DNA of 64,000 nucleotides. Source: Azophilus sp965221755 (lineage in GTDB: Bacteria > Pseudomonadota > Gammaproteobacteria > Pseudomonadales > Azotimanducaceae). Under the pieces are notes generated by a model. That model was not told where the DNA came from and did no database searches. It saw only the letters and a list, made by a program, of their open reading frames with translations. The DNA lies in assembly GCA_965221755.1 (NCBI GenBank), contig OZ244921.1, positions 744,001-808,000 on the forward strand, read 5' to 3'. Shown here in pieces: positions 51,344-60,955 of the stretch. Numbering within the stretch: the stretch's first letter is position 1; each line of letters starts with the position of its first letter. A program made the translations under genes and the position numbers.

Positions 51344-52524
51344 TGGCCGCGACCCGATTGACCAATCTGAACGTCTGGGATGGCGAGGGCCTTGTCCCCG
51401 CCGACGCCTTGATGTTCTCCGGGAACCGGATCCAAGCGGTTGGCCCCCTTGACGACTTGCCGGCGAGCCGCGGCGACCGCGTCATCGACTGCTCGGGCCT
51501 CACCGCCATTCCCGGGCTGATCGACGCGCACGTGCATTTGGAGCTGAGCCCCGACGACGCCAAGCCGCCGGACCGGCCGGCCACGGCCGAACGCTTGCCG
51601 GCCATGGCTGAACGGGCCGCAGCCATGGCGCGGGCCGGCATCACCACGGGCCGGGACCTGGGCGGCGGGGCTTGGCTGGAAATTGCAATCCGCGATCGCA
51701 TCAACCGGGGCGCCTTGCTGGGGCCGAGGCTGCTGTGCGCCGGCCAGCCGATCACCAGCGTGGCCGGCCACTGCCACTTCTGGGGCGGCGAGGCGGCGGG
51801 CGTCGCCGAGGCCGAAGCGGTGCTGCGGCGGCAGTTGGAACATGGGGTGGACCTCATCAAGGTGATGGCCACCGGCGGCCGAATGACCCGGGGCAGCCGC
51901 CCGATCGACCCGCAATTCGATCTGCCGACCTTAAGCCGAATCGTCGATCTGGCCACCCGCCACGAGCTGCCGGTCGCCGCCCATTGCCACGGCACCGAGG
52001 GCATCCGCATCGCCGCCGAAGCCGGGGTGCGCACCATCGAGCACTGCTCTTGGGTGGGCCGGGCGGGCTGGGCCAGCGACTACCGCCCTGAGGTGGCGGC
52101 GGCGATGGCCGAGCGCGGCGTTTGGGTGTCACCGACCATCAGCCGCGGCTGGCGGCGCTTCCTGGACAACCCGGACTCGACCACGCTCAAGCGAATTCAA
52201 GCCGCCTTCGCGGACATGCGCTCCCGCAGCATCCCCTTAATCGCCTCCACCGACGCCGGCATTCCCGGCGTCTATCACCACCACCTGCCCCAAGCCCTGC
52301 CGGTCTTCGCCGCCATCGCCGGCCTTGCGCCGGAAGCGGTCTTGCGCGCCGCCACCAGCGCCGCCGCGGAAGGTCTGGGCTTAAGCCGGGCAACCGGTCG
52401 GCTCAAGCCCGGATTGTCCGCCGACATCGTGCTGGCGCACGGCAATCCGCTGGACGATCTGGCCGTGCTGGCGGAACCCGCCGCGGTCTGGGCGCGGGGC
52501 GTGGAGGCCAAGGGATTGTCATAG
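51343..52524 (+). CDS. Imidazolonepropionase-like metal-dependent amidohydrolase
   Basis: ATG overlaps the dctM stop as TGATG; 393 residues. Metal-binding landmarks: PGLIDAHVHLELSPDD (HxH) near 60, VATGGRM and DLIKVMATGG (Lys) near 170, VAAHCHGTEGI near 210, IEHCSWVG near 228 and LIASTDAGIPGVYHHHLP near 300. These fit the imidazolonepropionase/prolidase-like subgroup of amidohydrolases. Coupling with dctQM implies hydrolysis of an amide or lactam brought in by the TRAP system. Confidence 0.92.
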   Translation: MAATRLTNLNVWDGEGLVPADALMFSGNRIQAVGPLDDLPASRGDRVIDCSGLTAIPGLIDAHVHLELSPDDAKPPDRPATAERLPAMAERAAAMARAGITTGRDLGGGAWLEIAIRDRINRGALLGPRLLCAGQPITSVAGHCHFWGGEAAGVAEAEAVLRRQLEHGVDLIKVMATGGRMTRGSRPIDPQFDLPTLSRIVDLATRHELPVAAHCHGTEGIRIAAEAGVRTIEHCSWVGRAGWASDYRPEVAAAMAERGVWVSPTISRGWRRFLDNPDSTTLKRIQAAFADMRSRSIPLIASTDAGIPGVYHHHLPQALPVFAAIAGLAPEAVLRAATSAAAEGLGLSRATGRLKPGLSADIVLAHGNPLDDLAVLAEPAAVWARGVEAKGLS

Positions 52525-52958
52525 GGAGAACGTTGGCGGTTGGGTGAGCGGAGCGCAGCCCGTCAAAATGCCCGGCAGCCAGCCTGGCAAGCCGCTTCGT
52601 GGGGGCAGCGCCGCCGCCTGCCGGTGGGTTGCCGCCCGCTTGGCGGAGTGACCGGAGACGTCCGAACGGATGGCCGCGCATCGCCGTGAGGCTCGTCACC
52701 CACGACTTCGCAGGCCAGCCGTTGCCAACGCAACGCCGCCGAGCGCAGGCAATGTGCGAGCTCAGAAACCCATCGCGGAACCTGACCCCATGCGATGACT
52801 GCGGAGTTTCGTGGTAAGCGAAACTCCAACGCGCCCGCTTCGCGGGCGCGCGGCAATTCAAAACCGCGGCGGCATCTGAGAAGATAGGCCACCCATGCGG
52901 TGCGCGAACGGGAAGTTGGCCGCGCCGGAGCCGTCTCATTTAGATTGGGGGGAAATCG
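52525..52958. other. Intergenic region with dispersed repeat C
   Basis: This 434-base gap contains repeat copy C (52751-52851). A purine-rich GGGGGGAAA (about 52946-52955) precedes ATG 52959. Several overlapping frames across the repeat have no family match. Confidence 0.5.
52751..52851 (+). repeat. Dispersed hairpin repeat, copy C
   Basis: Contains GTGCGAGCTCAGAAAC, CGGAACCTGACCCC, GGAGTTTCG-TGGTAAG-CGAAACTCC and the hairpin GCGCCCGC-TTC-GCGGGCGC at 52831-52849, in the family order. The second hairpin differs from copies A, B and D. Confidence 0.8.
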
Positions 52959-54014
52959 ATGAAACTCGGACTGATGCTCGGCTATTCCGGGGCGGGCCTG
53001 TCGCTGCCCATCAAGAAGGTGCAGCTCGCCGAACGGCTTGGCTACGATTCGGTTTGGACCGCCGAGGCCTACGGCTCCGACGCCATCACGCCGCTGGCCT
53101 TCATCGCCGCGCGCACCGAGCGCATCCGGCTCGGCACGGCGGTCATTCAGCTCGCCGGCCGCACTCCGGCCAACGCGGCCATGGCCATGGCCACCTTGGA
53201 TCAGTTGGCGGGCGGCAACCGGGTGATCTGCGGCATCGGCGTGTCGGGTCCGCAAATCGTGGAAGGCTGGTACGGGCAGCCTTGGGGCCGACCCTACCAC
53301 CGCCTCAAGGACTACGTCGCCATCATGAGGAAAATCTGGGCGCGCGAGGAGCCGGTGACCCACGACGGCAAGGAGATCAGCCTGCCCTACGAAGGCGAGG
53401 GCGCAATGGGCGTCGGCAAGCCGCTGAAGTCGATCCTGCACATGAACCCGGACATTCCCATTTGGCTCGGCACCGGCATGGCCGCCAGCGTGCGCCTGAC
53501 CGCCGAGATCGCCGACGGCTGGCTGCCCTTGGGCTACGTGCCGGAGTCCGCCCACCTCTACCAAGGCTGGATCGACGAAGGGCTGGCCAAGGCGGGCAAG
53601 AGCCGGGCGGACTTTGAAGCCCAGGCCGGCGCCCAGGTGATGATCACCGAGGATTCCGGCGCCGCAGTGCAGGCCGCGCTCGACCGGCTGAAGCCCAACG
53701 TCGCGCTGTACGTCGGCGGCATGGGCCACCGCCACAAGAACTTCCACAAGGAAGTGATGGTGCGGCGCGGCTTTGGCGAGGCGGCGGAGAGGATTCAGGA
53801 ACTCTTCCTGGCCAAGCGCAAGGACGAGGCGGCGGCGGCCGTGCCGGACGAGTTCGTCGATCAAGGCGCGCTGGTCGGCCCCAAGGCCCGCATCCGCCAG
53901 CGCTTCCGGGCTTGGGAGGACGCGGGCCTCACCGGGCTGACCATCGGCGGCGACGAAGCGGCCATCGCCTTTGCCGCGGAGTGCGCCCGCCTCAACACGG
54001 AACCCTCCGGCTAG
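52959..54014 (+). CDS. LLM-class F420-dependent oxidoreductase
   Basis: ATG 52959 follows GGGGGGAAA; 351 residues. Features: MKLGLMLGYSGAGLSLPIKKVQLAERLGYDSVWTAEAYGSDAITPLAFIAARTERIRLGTAV at the N-terminus and LDQLAGGNRVICGIGVSGPQIVEGWYG near 87, the pattern of F420-dependent LLM enzymes. VMVRRGFGEAAERIQELFLAKRKDEAA near the end is a conserved family tail. It likely reduces an imine, double bond or hydroxyl in cooperation with the following CoA ligase. Confidence 0.92.
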   Translation: MKLGLMLGYSGAGLSLPIKKVQLAERLGYDSVWTAEAYGSDAITPLAFIAARTERIRLGTAVIQLAGRTPANAAMAMATLDQLAGGNRVICGIGVSGPQIVEGWYGQPWGRPYHRLKDYVAIMRKIWAREEPVTHDGKEISLPYEGEGAMGVGKPLKSILHMNPDIPIWLGTGMAASVRLTAEIADGWLPLGYVPESAHLYQGWIDEGLAKAGKSRADFEAQAGAQVMITEDSGAAVQAALDRLKPNVALYVGGMGHRHKNFHKEVMVRRGFGEAAERIQELFLAKRKDEAAAAVPDEFVDQGALVGPKARIRQRFRAWEDAGLTGLTIGGDEAAIAFAAECARLNTEPSG

Positions 54015-54100
54015 TTTCCGCGGCCTCCCCATCATGCTGCTCGGCGGCGAAAGGCGCGTCGGCAGGCACAGGCAAACCCAACGAACGCGAGGACTGCGCG

Positions 54101-55654
54101 ATGTATCCAGGCAAATGGGGAATTGAATGCCCCGACAAACCGGCGGCCATTGACGCCGCCAGCGGCGAGACGCTGACCCACGGCGAACTGAACGACCGCT
54201 CCAACCAGCTTGCGCAACTGCTGTGGGCGCGGGGGCTGCGCCGCGGCGACCGCATGTGCATCTTCATGGAGAACAACCTGCGCTTCTTTGAAGTGGCCTG
54301 GGCGGCGCTGCGCTCGGGCCTCTACCTGACCACCGTGAACCGCTACCTCACCGCCCAGGAAGCGGGCTACATCATCGACAACAGCGAGTCCCAAGCGTTG
54401 ATCACCTCGAACCGCTTGGGCGAGGTGGCCCGGGATTTGCCGCCCCATGCGCCCAACTGCCACGCTTGGCTGATGACCGGCGGCAGCGTGGACGGCTTCG
54501 AGGCCTATGAGGACGCGATCGCCGGCCAGCCGGCCGAAAATCTCGATGATGAGCCGGCCGGCGCCTTCATGCTCTACAGCTCCGGCACGACGGGCCGCCC
54601 CAAGGGCATTCTCCGGCCCTTGCCGCCGAACAAGATCCACGAGGATGCCGGCCCCGTCGGCGCCCTGCAAAGCGCCCTTTGGGGATTCGACGAGAACGCC
54701 GTCTATCTGTCCCCCGCACCCCTGTACCACTCCGCCCCGATCGGCTTCTGCATCGCCACCCAAGGGCTGGGCGGCACCGTGGTCATGATGCCGCGCTTCG
54801 ACGAGGCGAGCGCGCTGCGCGCCATCGAAACCCATCGCGTCACCCACAGCCAGTGGGTGCCAACCATGTTCACCCGCCTGCTCAAGCTGCCCGAGGAGCA
54901 GCGCCACGCCTACGATCTGTCATCGCACAAGGTGGCCATTCACGCCGCTGCGCCCTGCCCGGTGGCGGTCAAGCAGCGGATGTTCGATTGGTGGGGGCCG
55001 ATCCTCTACGAATACTATGCGGGCACCGAGCTCAACGGCTTCACCCACGCCACGCCCGAGCAATGGCTGGCGCATCCGGGCACCGTGGGCCAATCCCTGC
55101 TCGGCGCCGTCCACATCTGCGACGAGGATGGCGAGGAGCTGCCGAACGGCAAACCGGGCATCGTCTATTTCGAGATGGAGCAGATGCCCTTCGAGTACCT
55201 CAAGGACAAGGCCAAGACCAAGGACGCCCAGCACCCCAAGCACGCCAACTGGACTGCTCTGGGCGACATCGGCTACGTCGATGACGAGGGCTACCTCTAC
55301 CTCACCGACCGCGCCAGCTTCATGATCATCAGCGGCGGCGTCAACATCTATCCCCAGGAGATCGAGGATGCGCTCATCATGCACCCCAAGGTGGCCGACG
55401 TGGCGGTGGTGGGCGCGCCCAACGAGGAAATGGGCGAGGAGGTGAAGGCCGTCGTGCAGCCCGCCGACGGCATTGAAGGCGACGACGCGCTGGCCGACGA
55501 GCTGCTGGCGCACGCCCGCGAGCGCCTCGCCCATTACAAGTGCCCGAGGAGCCTGGACTTCATGGCGCAACTGCCCCGCCTGCCCACTGGCAAGCTCTAC
55601 AAGCGCCTGCTCAAGGACCGCTATTGGGGGAAGTCGGATTCGCGGATCGTCTAG
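54101..55654 (+). CDS. AMP-dependent acyl-CoA synthetase
   Basis: ATG 54101 with GAGG upstream gives 517 residues; a longer frame overlaps the oxidoreductase. P-loop LYSSGTTGRPKGILRP near 165, YEYYAGTELNGFT near 305, LGDIGYVDDEGYLYLTDRASFMIISGGVNIYP near 388-410 and LPTGKLYKRLLKDRYWG near the C-terminus with the catalytic Lys. Family members activate short- to medium-chain or aromatic acids. Together with the upstream F420-type oxidoreductase it could feed a short catabolic route. Confidence 0.93.
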   Translation: MYPGKWGIECPDKPAAIDAASGETLTHGELNDRSNQLAQLLWARGLRRGDRMCIFMENNLRFFEVAWAALRSGLYLTTVNRYLTAQEAGYIIDNSESQALITSNRLGEVARDLPPHAPNCHAWLMTGGSVDGFEAYEDAIAGQPAENLDDEPAGAFMLYSSGTTGRPKGILRPLPPNKIHEDAGPVGALQSALWGFDENAVYLSPAPLYHSAPIGFCIATQGLGGTVVMMPRFDEASALRAIETHRVTHSQWVPTMFTRLLKLPEEQRHAYDLSSHKVAIHAAAPCPVAVKQRMFDWWGPILYEYYAGTELNGFTHATPEQWLAHPGTVGQSLLGAVHICDEDGEELPNGKPGIVYFEMEQMPFEYLKDKAKTKDAQHPKHANWTALGDIGYVDDEGYLYLTDRASFMIISGGVNIYPQEIEDALIMHPKVADVAVVGAPNEEMGEEVKAVVQPADGIEGDDALADELLAHARERLAHYKCPRSLDFMAQLPRLPTGKLYKRLLKDRYWGKSDSRIV

Positions 55655-55704
55655 GGCTTTGTTCGCCGCTTGGGATCAGCGCCGGGCCAGCCGATTCCGC
55701 CGGG

Positions 55705-55976
55705 CTAACCCTTGCCCATCACCAGCGCCGCATAGCCGAAGCTGAGCGCGCTGGCCAAGGCGAGCGGCAGGTCGGTGGCGGCGAGCCAGGCGATGTGGAT
55801 GAACGCGCTGCCCAGCAGGCTGATGAAGAAGCGGTCGCCGCGGGTGGTCGGCATGGGCAGGAAGCCGCGCCTGGATTGAGTCGGCCAGCGAATTTCGGCC
55901 AGCGTCATCGCCGCCAATCCAAGGCCCACCGCGCCGAAAAAGAGGGCCGTCTGCCAAGTCCACGCCATCCAGGCCA

Positions 55977-55977
<1 letters not shown>
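55705..55977 (-). CDS. DUF2160-type small membrane protein
   Basis: The ATG overlaps the permease stop (TGATG); 90 residues. Two or three hydrophobic segments with LAEIRWPTQSRRGFLPMPTTRGDRFFISLLGSAFIHIAWL in between. This is the DUF2160 family, encoded in glycerol-type ABC operons (GlpU position) of Rhizobiales and others. It likely associates with the importer. Its role is not known. Confidence 0.85.
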
Positions 55978-56786
<809 letters not shown>

Positions 56787-56801
56787 GGGACCTGCGGCGC
56801 G

Positions 56802-57665
56802 CTAAGCCGCCTCATCGCCGCGCTTCATCACGCTGGCGTGGAACAGCCAGCACAGCAGCAGGATCAGCAGGAAATAGAGCACTGAGAACGCCGCCGCCGG
56901 GCCGAGGTCAAACTGGCCGACCGCCATGCTGGTCAGGTGCTGGCTTAGGAAGGTGGTGCTCGCGCCGGGACCGCCGCCGGTCAGAACGAAGGGTTCGGTG
57001 TAGATCATCAGGCTGTCCATCAGCCGCAGCAGCACGGCGATGGTCAGCACCGACTTCAAGTGCGGCAGCTCCACATGGCGGAACACCTGCCAGCGGCTCG
57101 CCCCGTCGAGCGCAGCGGCTTGGTAGTAGGCCGGCGGAATGGCCGCAAGGCCCGCAAAGCAGAGCAGCGCCACCAACGACGTCCAATGCCACACGTCCAT
57201 CAGCACCAAGGTGGCCCAGGCGTCGAACGCGGCGCTCGTGTAGTTGTACGACACGCCAAGAGCGGTCACCGCCGCGCCCAGCAGCCCGATGTCGGGGCGG
57301 GCGAAGATCTGCCAAATGACGCCCACCACATTCCATGGAATCAGCAGCGGCACTGCCAGAATGATGAGGAAGGCCACCGTCATCCGGCCTTGCAGGGGCA
57401 TGCAGCGCGCAATCCAGATGCCCAAGGGAATCTCCAAGGCCAACACCAAGGCGCTGAAGCCCAACTGCCGGGTCAGCGCCTCCAGGAAACGGGGGTCGCG
57501 CAGGGTCTCCCGATACCAGTCCAAGCCCACAAAGAGGCGCGTGTGAACATCGAAGATGTCCTGCACGGAATAATTGACCACGGTCATCAAGGGGGCGATG
57601 GCGGTGAAGGCGACCACCAGCGCCACCGGCGCCACCGCCAGCCAAGCCTTGTTGTTAGATCGCAT
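56802..57665 (-). CDS. Carbohydrate/glycerol ABC transporter permease 1 (MalF-like)
   Basis: 287 residues with six helices (for example LAVAPVALVVAFTAIAPLMTVVNYS at the N-terminus). The EAA loop is YYQAAALDGASRWQVFRHVELPHLKSVL. It pairs with permease 2, 15 bases away. In glycerol importers this is the GlpP position. Between this gene and the ATPase gene lie 129 bases with no gene. Confidence 0.92.
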   Translation of the reverse strand: MRSNNKAWLAVAPVALVVAFTAIAPLMTVVNYSVQDIFDVHTRLFVGLDWYRETLRDPRFLEALTRQLGFSALVLALEIPLGIWIARCMPLQGRMTVAFLIILAVPLLIPWNVVGVIWQIFARPDIGLLGAAVTALGVSYNYTSAAFDAWATLVLMDVWHWTSLVALLCFAGLAAIPPAYYQAAALDGASRWQVFRHVELPHLKSVLTIAVLLRLMDSLMIYTEPFVLTGGGPGASTTFLSQHLTSMAVGQFDLGPAAAFSVLYFLLILLLCWLFHASVMKRGDEAA

Positions 57666-57794
57666 GTCTCACCAAGCCGCTTTCAGATAGCCAGACATCT
57701 TTGCTTCGCAAGGCGTTGCGGCCGCAAACCGGTTGCGCCGCAGCAACCAGCCCCGCTGGCCGCAATCAGCGCGCCGCCGGGCAGGAGGGACGGG

Positions 57795-58856
57795 CTAGCC
57801 CGCATCAGTCACCAGCCAGCCGTTCCGGTAAAGCAGGATGCGGGATGGGTCGATGCGCAAGCGGGCATGATTGCCAACCGGGCCATCCAGACGTTGCCGC
57901 ACATGGATCGCCCGGCCGCCGAGTTCGGCGGTCACCAGCCCGGTGGCCGCGCCGCCGAGCGCGCCGAGCGCCCGCGCGCTGCGCACGGTCACGGGAACGC
58001 CGCGGTCGCCAACTGCCGCCCATTCAGGACGAAAGCCCAACACGCAGGGTCCGTCCGCCGCCGCCGTCGAGCCGAGCAGGTGGCCATTGCAGCGAATGCC
58101 GCCGGCCGAGACCTCCCCGTCAACCAAGTTCATGCCGGGCGAGCCGATGAAGCGGGCCACCGCTTCGTGGGCTGGCTGTTCGTAGAGCGCTTCAGGACCG
58201 TCCGTCTGCAGCACCTTGCCGCGGTGCAGCAGCGTGATGCGTTCGGCGAAGGTCAGGGCCTCCGTCTGGTCGTGGGTAACGTAGATCATGGTCAGCCCGA
58301 GTTCGCCTTGGACCGCCTTGAGCGCTTGGCGCAATCGCCACTTGGCGGCAGGCTCCACGGCGGTGAGAGGCTCATCGAGCAGCACCAAGGCCACGTCCGG
58401 GCGCACCAACGCCCGGCCGATGGCGGTCAACTGCTTTTCAAACAACGAAAGCCGCTTGGGCTTGCGCGTCAGCAGCGCCGCAATGGACAGCAGTTCCGCC
58501 ACCTCGCCAACGCGGCGGCGAACCGCAGCGGCGCTCCAGCCCCGATTGAACAGCGGGAAGCCGAGATTGCCCGCCACGTCCAAGGCGGGGTAGAGCACCG
58601 GAAACTGAAACACCTGCGCCACTTGGCGTTCGGCGGGGCGCTCCCCCGTGAGGTCGCGTCCGTCGAACTCGATGGTTCCGGCGCTCGGGCGCAAAAGGCC
58701 CGCCAGCAGATGCAGCAGCGTGGTCTTGCCGGCCCCGGAGCCGCCCAGAATCGCATGGGCCTCGCCGTCGCCGAGTTCAAGTTCGACGCCCTCCAGCACC
58801 GGCGGGGCGCCCGGTCGGTAGCAATGGTGCAAACCGGATACTCGGATGGCGGCCAA
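57795..58856 (-). CDS. Glycerol/carbohydrate ABC transporter ATPase (GlpT-like)
   Basis: TTG 58856 gives 353 residues: MAAIRVSGLHHCYRPG. Walker A GGSGAGKTTLLH near 35, Q-loop QVFQFPVLYPALD, Walker B LVLLDEPLTAV and H-loop VTHDQTEALTF are intact. The ABC signature LSGGQ is replaced by LSLFEKQ, as in the GlpS/GlpT pair of glycerol importers (LSLDEKQ-type). A C-terminal regulatory OB domain is present (GVPVTVRSARALGAL). In glycerol systems two such ATPases work together; here only one is encoded. Confidence 0.9.
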   Translation of the reverse strand: MAAIRVSGLHHCYRPGAPPVLEGVELELGDGEAHAILGGSGAGKTTLLHLLAGLLRPSAGTIEFDGRDLTGERPAERQVAQVFQFPVLYPALDVAGNLGFPLFNRGWSAAAVRRRVGEVAELLSIAALLTRKPKRLSLFEKQLTAIGRALVRPDVALVLLDEPLTAVEPAAKWRLRQALKAVQGELGLTMIYVTHDQTEALTFAERITLLHRGKVLQTDGPEALYEQPAHEAVARFIGSPGMNLVDGEVSAGGIRCNGHLLGSTAAADGPCVLGFRPEWAAVGDRGVPVTVRSARALGALGGAATGLVTAELGGRAIHVRQRLDGPVGNHARLRIDPSRILLYRNGWLVTDAG

Positions 58857-58974
58857 GACAACAGCCCATGGGTTGGTCAAAGCACTTTGGCCCAAGCGCG
58901 GGAAGCGAATCAAGTGCGTTCAAAAAAACGAAGCCAACCGCGAGCCCGGCGAAAGAGGCCTTGTTCAGACCTCC

Positions 58975-59178
58975 CTACAACCGCCCGGCAGCGTCCGCCT
59001 CATCCAAGATGGCAGTCAGCAGGTCTCGAGCGGTGGCCCCTTCATCCTTGCCCACTTCGCCGCTTTTGGAGTTGATGCCGGGAATGCGGGCGATCATCAG
59101 GGTGCCGGAGACGGAATAGACGCCCGAATAGCGCTTGCCCTTGTAGTCGATGGGCAATTGGGTGGTGGGGGTGGCCAT
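58975..59178 (-). CDS. Small conserved-looking hypothetical protein
   Basis: 67 residues from ATG 59178: MATPTTQLPIDYKGKRYSGVYSVSGTLMIARIPGINSKSG and DLLTAILDEADAAGR. The first half has beta-like alternation; the second is a short helix. It has plausible codon use and lies between the ABC operon and the phosphodiesterase gene, transcribed in the direction of the ABC operon. No family recognised. Confidence 0.45.
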   Translation of the reverse strand: MATPTTQLPIDYKGKRYSGVYSVSGTLMIARIPGINSKSGEVGKDEGATARDLLTAILDEADAAGRL

Positions 59179-59328
59179 GTTGGGTGTTCGCAGGCGGAAA
59201 TTGCTGGATAAGATAGCATGGAAACCGCACCGGCTGCTTTGATGGCATCAGTGGAGACCAGCTCGCGGCGAACGGGTTGTTGCTTCGGCCGCGACGGCTT
59301 GCCGGTCCGGGGCAAGCTGGAGGCTGCC

Positions 59329-60702
59329 ATGAAATCCCTCGTCAAGCGCGGCGCGTTGGAATTTCGCCGGCGCGAAACTCCGCGCCCGTTGCGCGGGCCG
59401 GATTCGGAGATGTTTTTGAGGACGGTCGCGCGCGCAGTTTCGTTGGCGCGAAACTGCGCGCCCGCTGCATGGGCCAGGTTCCGAAACGTTTCCAAGCCCG
59501 CACGGCTTGGCCGGACGCTGCTCGTCCCGTTGGGCGTTTTCGCCATCGGCACGGCAAGCGCCGCAGGCAGCGGCACCGTGGTGCTGGTCTCCATGGATGG
59601 CGTGCGCCACGACAGCCTCGACGCCGTCCCGCTGCCGGCCCTGGGACGCATGCAGCGCGAAGGGGCGCGGGCCGAGCGGCTGGTTCCGGTGTATCCGTCC
59701 AACACCTTTCCCGGCCACGTCTCCATCGCCACCGGCACTTGGCCGGACGTACACGGCGTGATCGACAACCAGTTTGAGGATGACGAGCGCGGCGTTTTCC
59801 GCTACGAAGCCGACGCGGGCTGGATCAAGGCGGAACCCCTCTGGGCGGCGGCGGAGCGCCAAGGGCTGCCCGCCGCCGCTTACTTCTGGGTCGGTTCGGA
59901 GACCGACTGGAACGGCATCGGCGCCCGCCACCGCATGACGCCTTTCGACTCGAACCGGCCGGAGGCGGAAAAGGTCAGGCAAATGCTCCGCTGGCTGCGC
60001 CTGCCCGAAGCGGAGCGCCCCCGGCTCATCATGAGCTACTGGGCGGGGGTCGATTCCGTCGCCCACCGCGCCGGCCCCAGCGACCTCGCCGTGGCCAGGC
60101 AGCTGCGTCTTCAGGACGCAGCCCTCGGACAGCTGCTGGCCGGCATCGACGCCATGGACCTTTGGCGCACCCTGACCCTGTTGGTGGTGAGCGACCACGG
60201 CATGACCGCGGCGGGCGAGTTGATTGACGCCGCCGCCGCCTTGGCCGATGCGGGCGTCAAGGCCCGATTGCTGGGCTCGACAGTGGCCAACGTCTATCTG
60301 GAGGATGCCCAAGCCCTTGACGCGGCCATTGCGGCCTTGGCCGGCTTGAACGGCGCGCAGGTGCATCGCAGCGACGAAATCCCCGCCGCTTGGCGCCTGC
60401 GCCACGAGGGCCGCACCGGCGATCTGGTGATCACCACCCTGCCGCCGTTTGTGCTGACCGTGCCAACCAACCCGCTGTGTGCGCTGATTCCCAGACGCTG
60501 CCTGTCCCCCGGCGGCCACGGCTACCGCCCGGACCATCCGGACATGGGCGGCATCCTCCTCGCCTTCGGCCGCGGCGTCGAGGCGGGCGCAAGGCTTCCC
60601 CCCGCCCATCAGATCGATATCGCCGCCACCATCGCCCGGCTGCTTGACATCGAGCCGCCCGCCCAATCGGAAGGCGCGCCCATTGCCGGCATCGGCGGCT
60701 AA
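59329..60702 (+). CDS. Alkaline-phosphatase-superfamily phosphodiesterase/nucleotide pyrophosphatase
   Basis: ATG 59329 has GGAGG at the correct distance and gives 457 residues. The core (from about residue 85) is ENPP-type: VVLVSMDGVRHDSL near 85, VYPSNTFPGHVSIATGTWP near 120 (the Thr is the nucleophile), MSYWAGVDSVAHRAGP near 235 and VVSDHGM near 288, with GGHGYRPDHPDMGGILL near 400. The signal-peptide-like segment RTLLVPLGVFAIGTASAAG is preceded by about 55 residues derived from the dispersed repeat, so the N-terminus is abnormal. It is expected in the periplasm, acting on phosphodiesters or pyrophosphates. Confidence 0.88.
   Translation: MKSLVKRGALEFRRRETPRPLRGPDSEMFLRTVARAVSLARNCAPAAWARFRNVSKPARLGRTLLVPLGVFAIGTASAAGSGTVVLVSMDGVRHDSLDAVPLPALGRMQREGARAERLVPVYPSNTFPGHVSIATGTWPDVHGVIDNQFEDDERGVFRYEADAGWIKAEPLWAAAERQGLPAAAYFWVGSETDWNGIGARHRMTPFDSNRPEAEKVRQMLRWLRLPEAERPRLIMSYWAGVDSVAHRAGPSDLAVARQLRLQDAALGQLLAGIDAMDLWRTLTLLVVSDHGMTAAGELIDAAAALADAGVKARLLGSTVANVYLEDAQALDAAIAALAGLNGAQVHRSDEIPAAWRLRHEGRTGDLVITTLPPFVLTVPTNPLCALIPRRCLSPGGHGYRPDHPDMGGILLAFGRGVEAGARLPPAHQIDIAATIARLLDIEPPAQSEGAPIAGIGG
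59344..59518 (-). repeat. Dispersed hairpin repeat, copy E (inside a coding frame)
   Basis: Read on the minus strand it has two units: GTGCGGGCTTGGAAACGTTT with CGGAACCTGGCCCATGC, then CTCAAAAACATCTCCGAATC with CGGCCCGCGCAACGGGCG. The hairpins GTTTCG-CGCCAA-CGAAAC and GTTTCG-CGCC(G)G-CGAAAT follow. The element lies in frame inside the 5' part of the phosphodiesterase gene. Confidence 0.8.
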
Positions 60703-60955
60703 CCTGATCCCGCCGAGGCGCCGGCCAACAACTCAACAGCTATCCAACAACCATCTGGGTGCGGGCCCGGAAGCGTTTCGGAACCTGACCTACGCTACGG
60801 CAGCGGGCTCAGAAACATACCGGAATCTGATCTAAGCGACGAGCGCGGAGTTTCGCGCCAGCGAAACTCCATCCGCGACCGTCAGGTCGCGCATGTGGCA
60901 CTCCTTTGCGCTTCGCTTGTATGCTTGGCGTGGCGCCTTAATCGAGAAATGCGAA
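60703..60955. other. Intergenic region with dispersed repeat D
   Basis: Holds the two-unit repeat copy D (60759-60894) and a short leader before the dioxygenase ATG at 60956. No gene recognised. Confidence 0.5.
60759..60894 (+). repeat. Dispersed hairpin repeat, copy D
   Basis: Contains CGGAACCTGACCTACGC and CGGAATCTGATCTAAGC, then GGAGTTTCG-CGCCAG-CGAAACTCC and CGCGACC-GTCA-GGTCGCG, the same hairpins as copy A. Confidence 0.85.
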
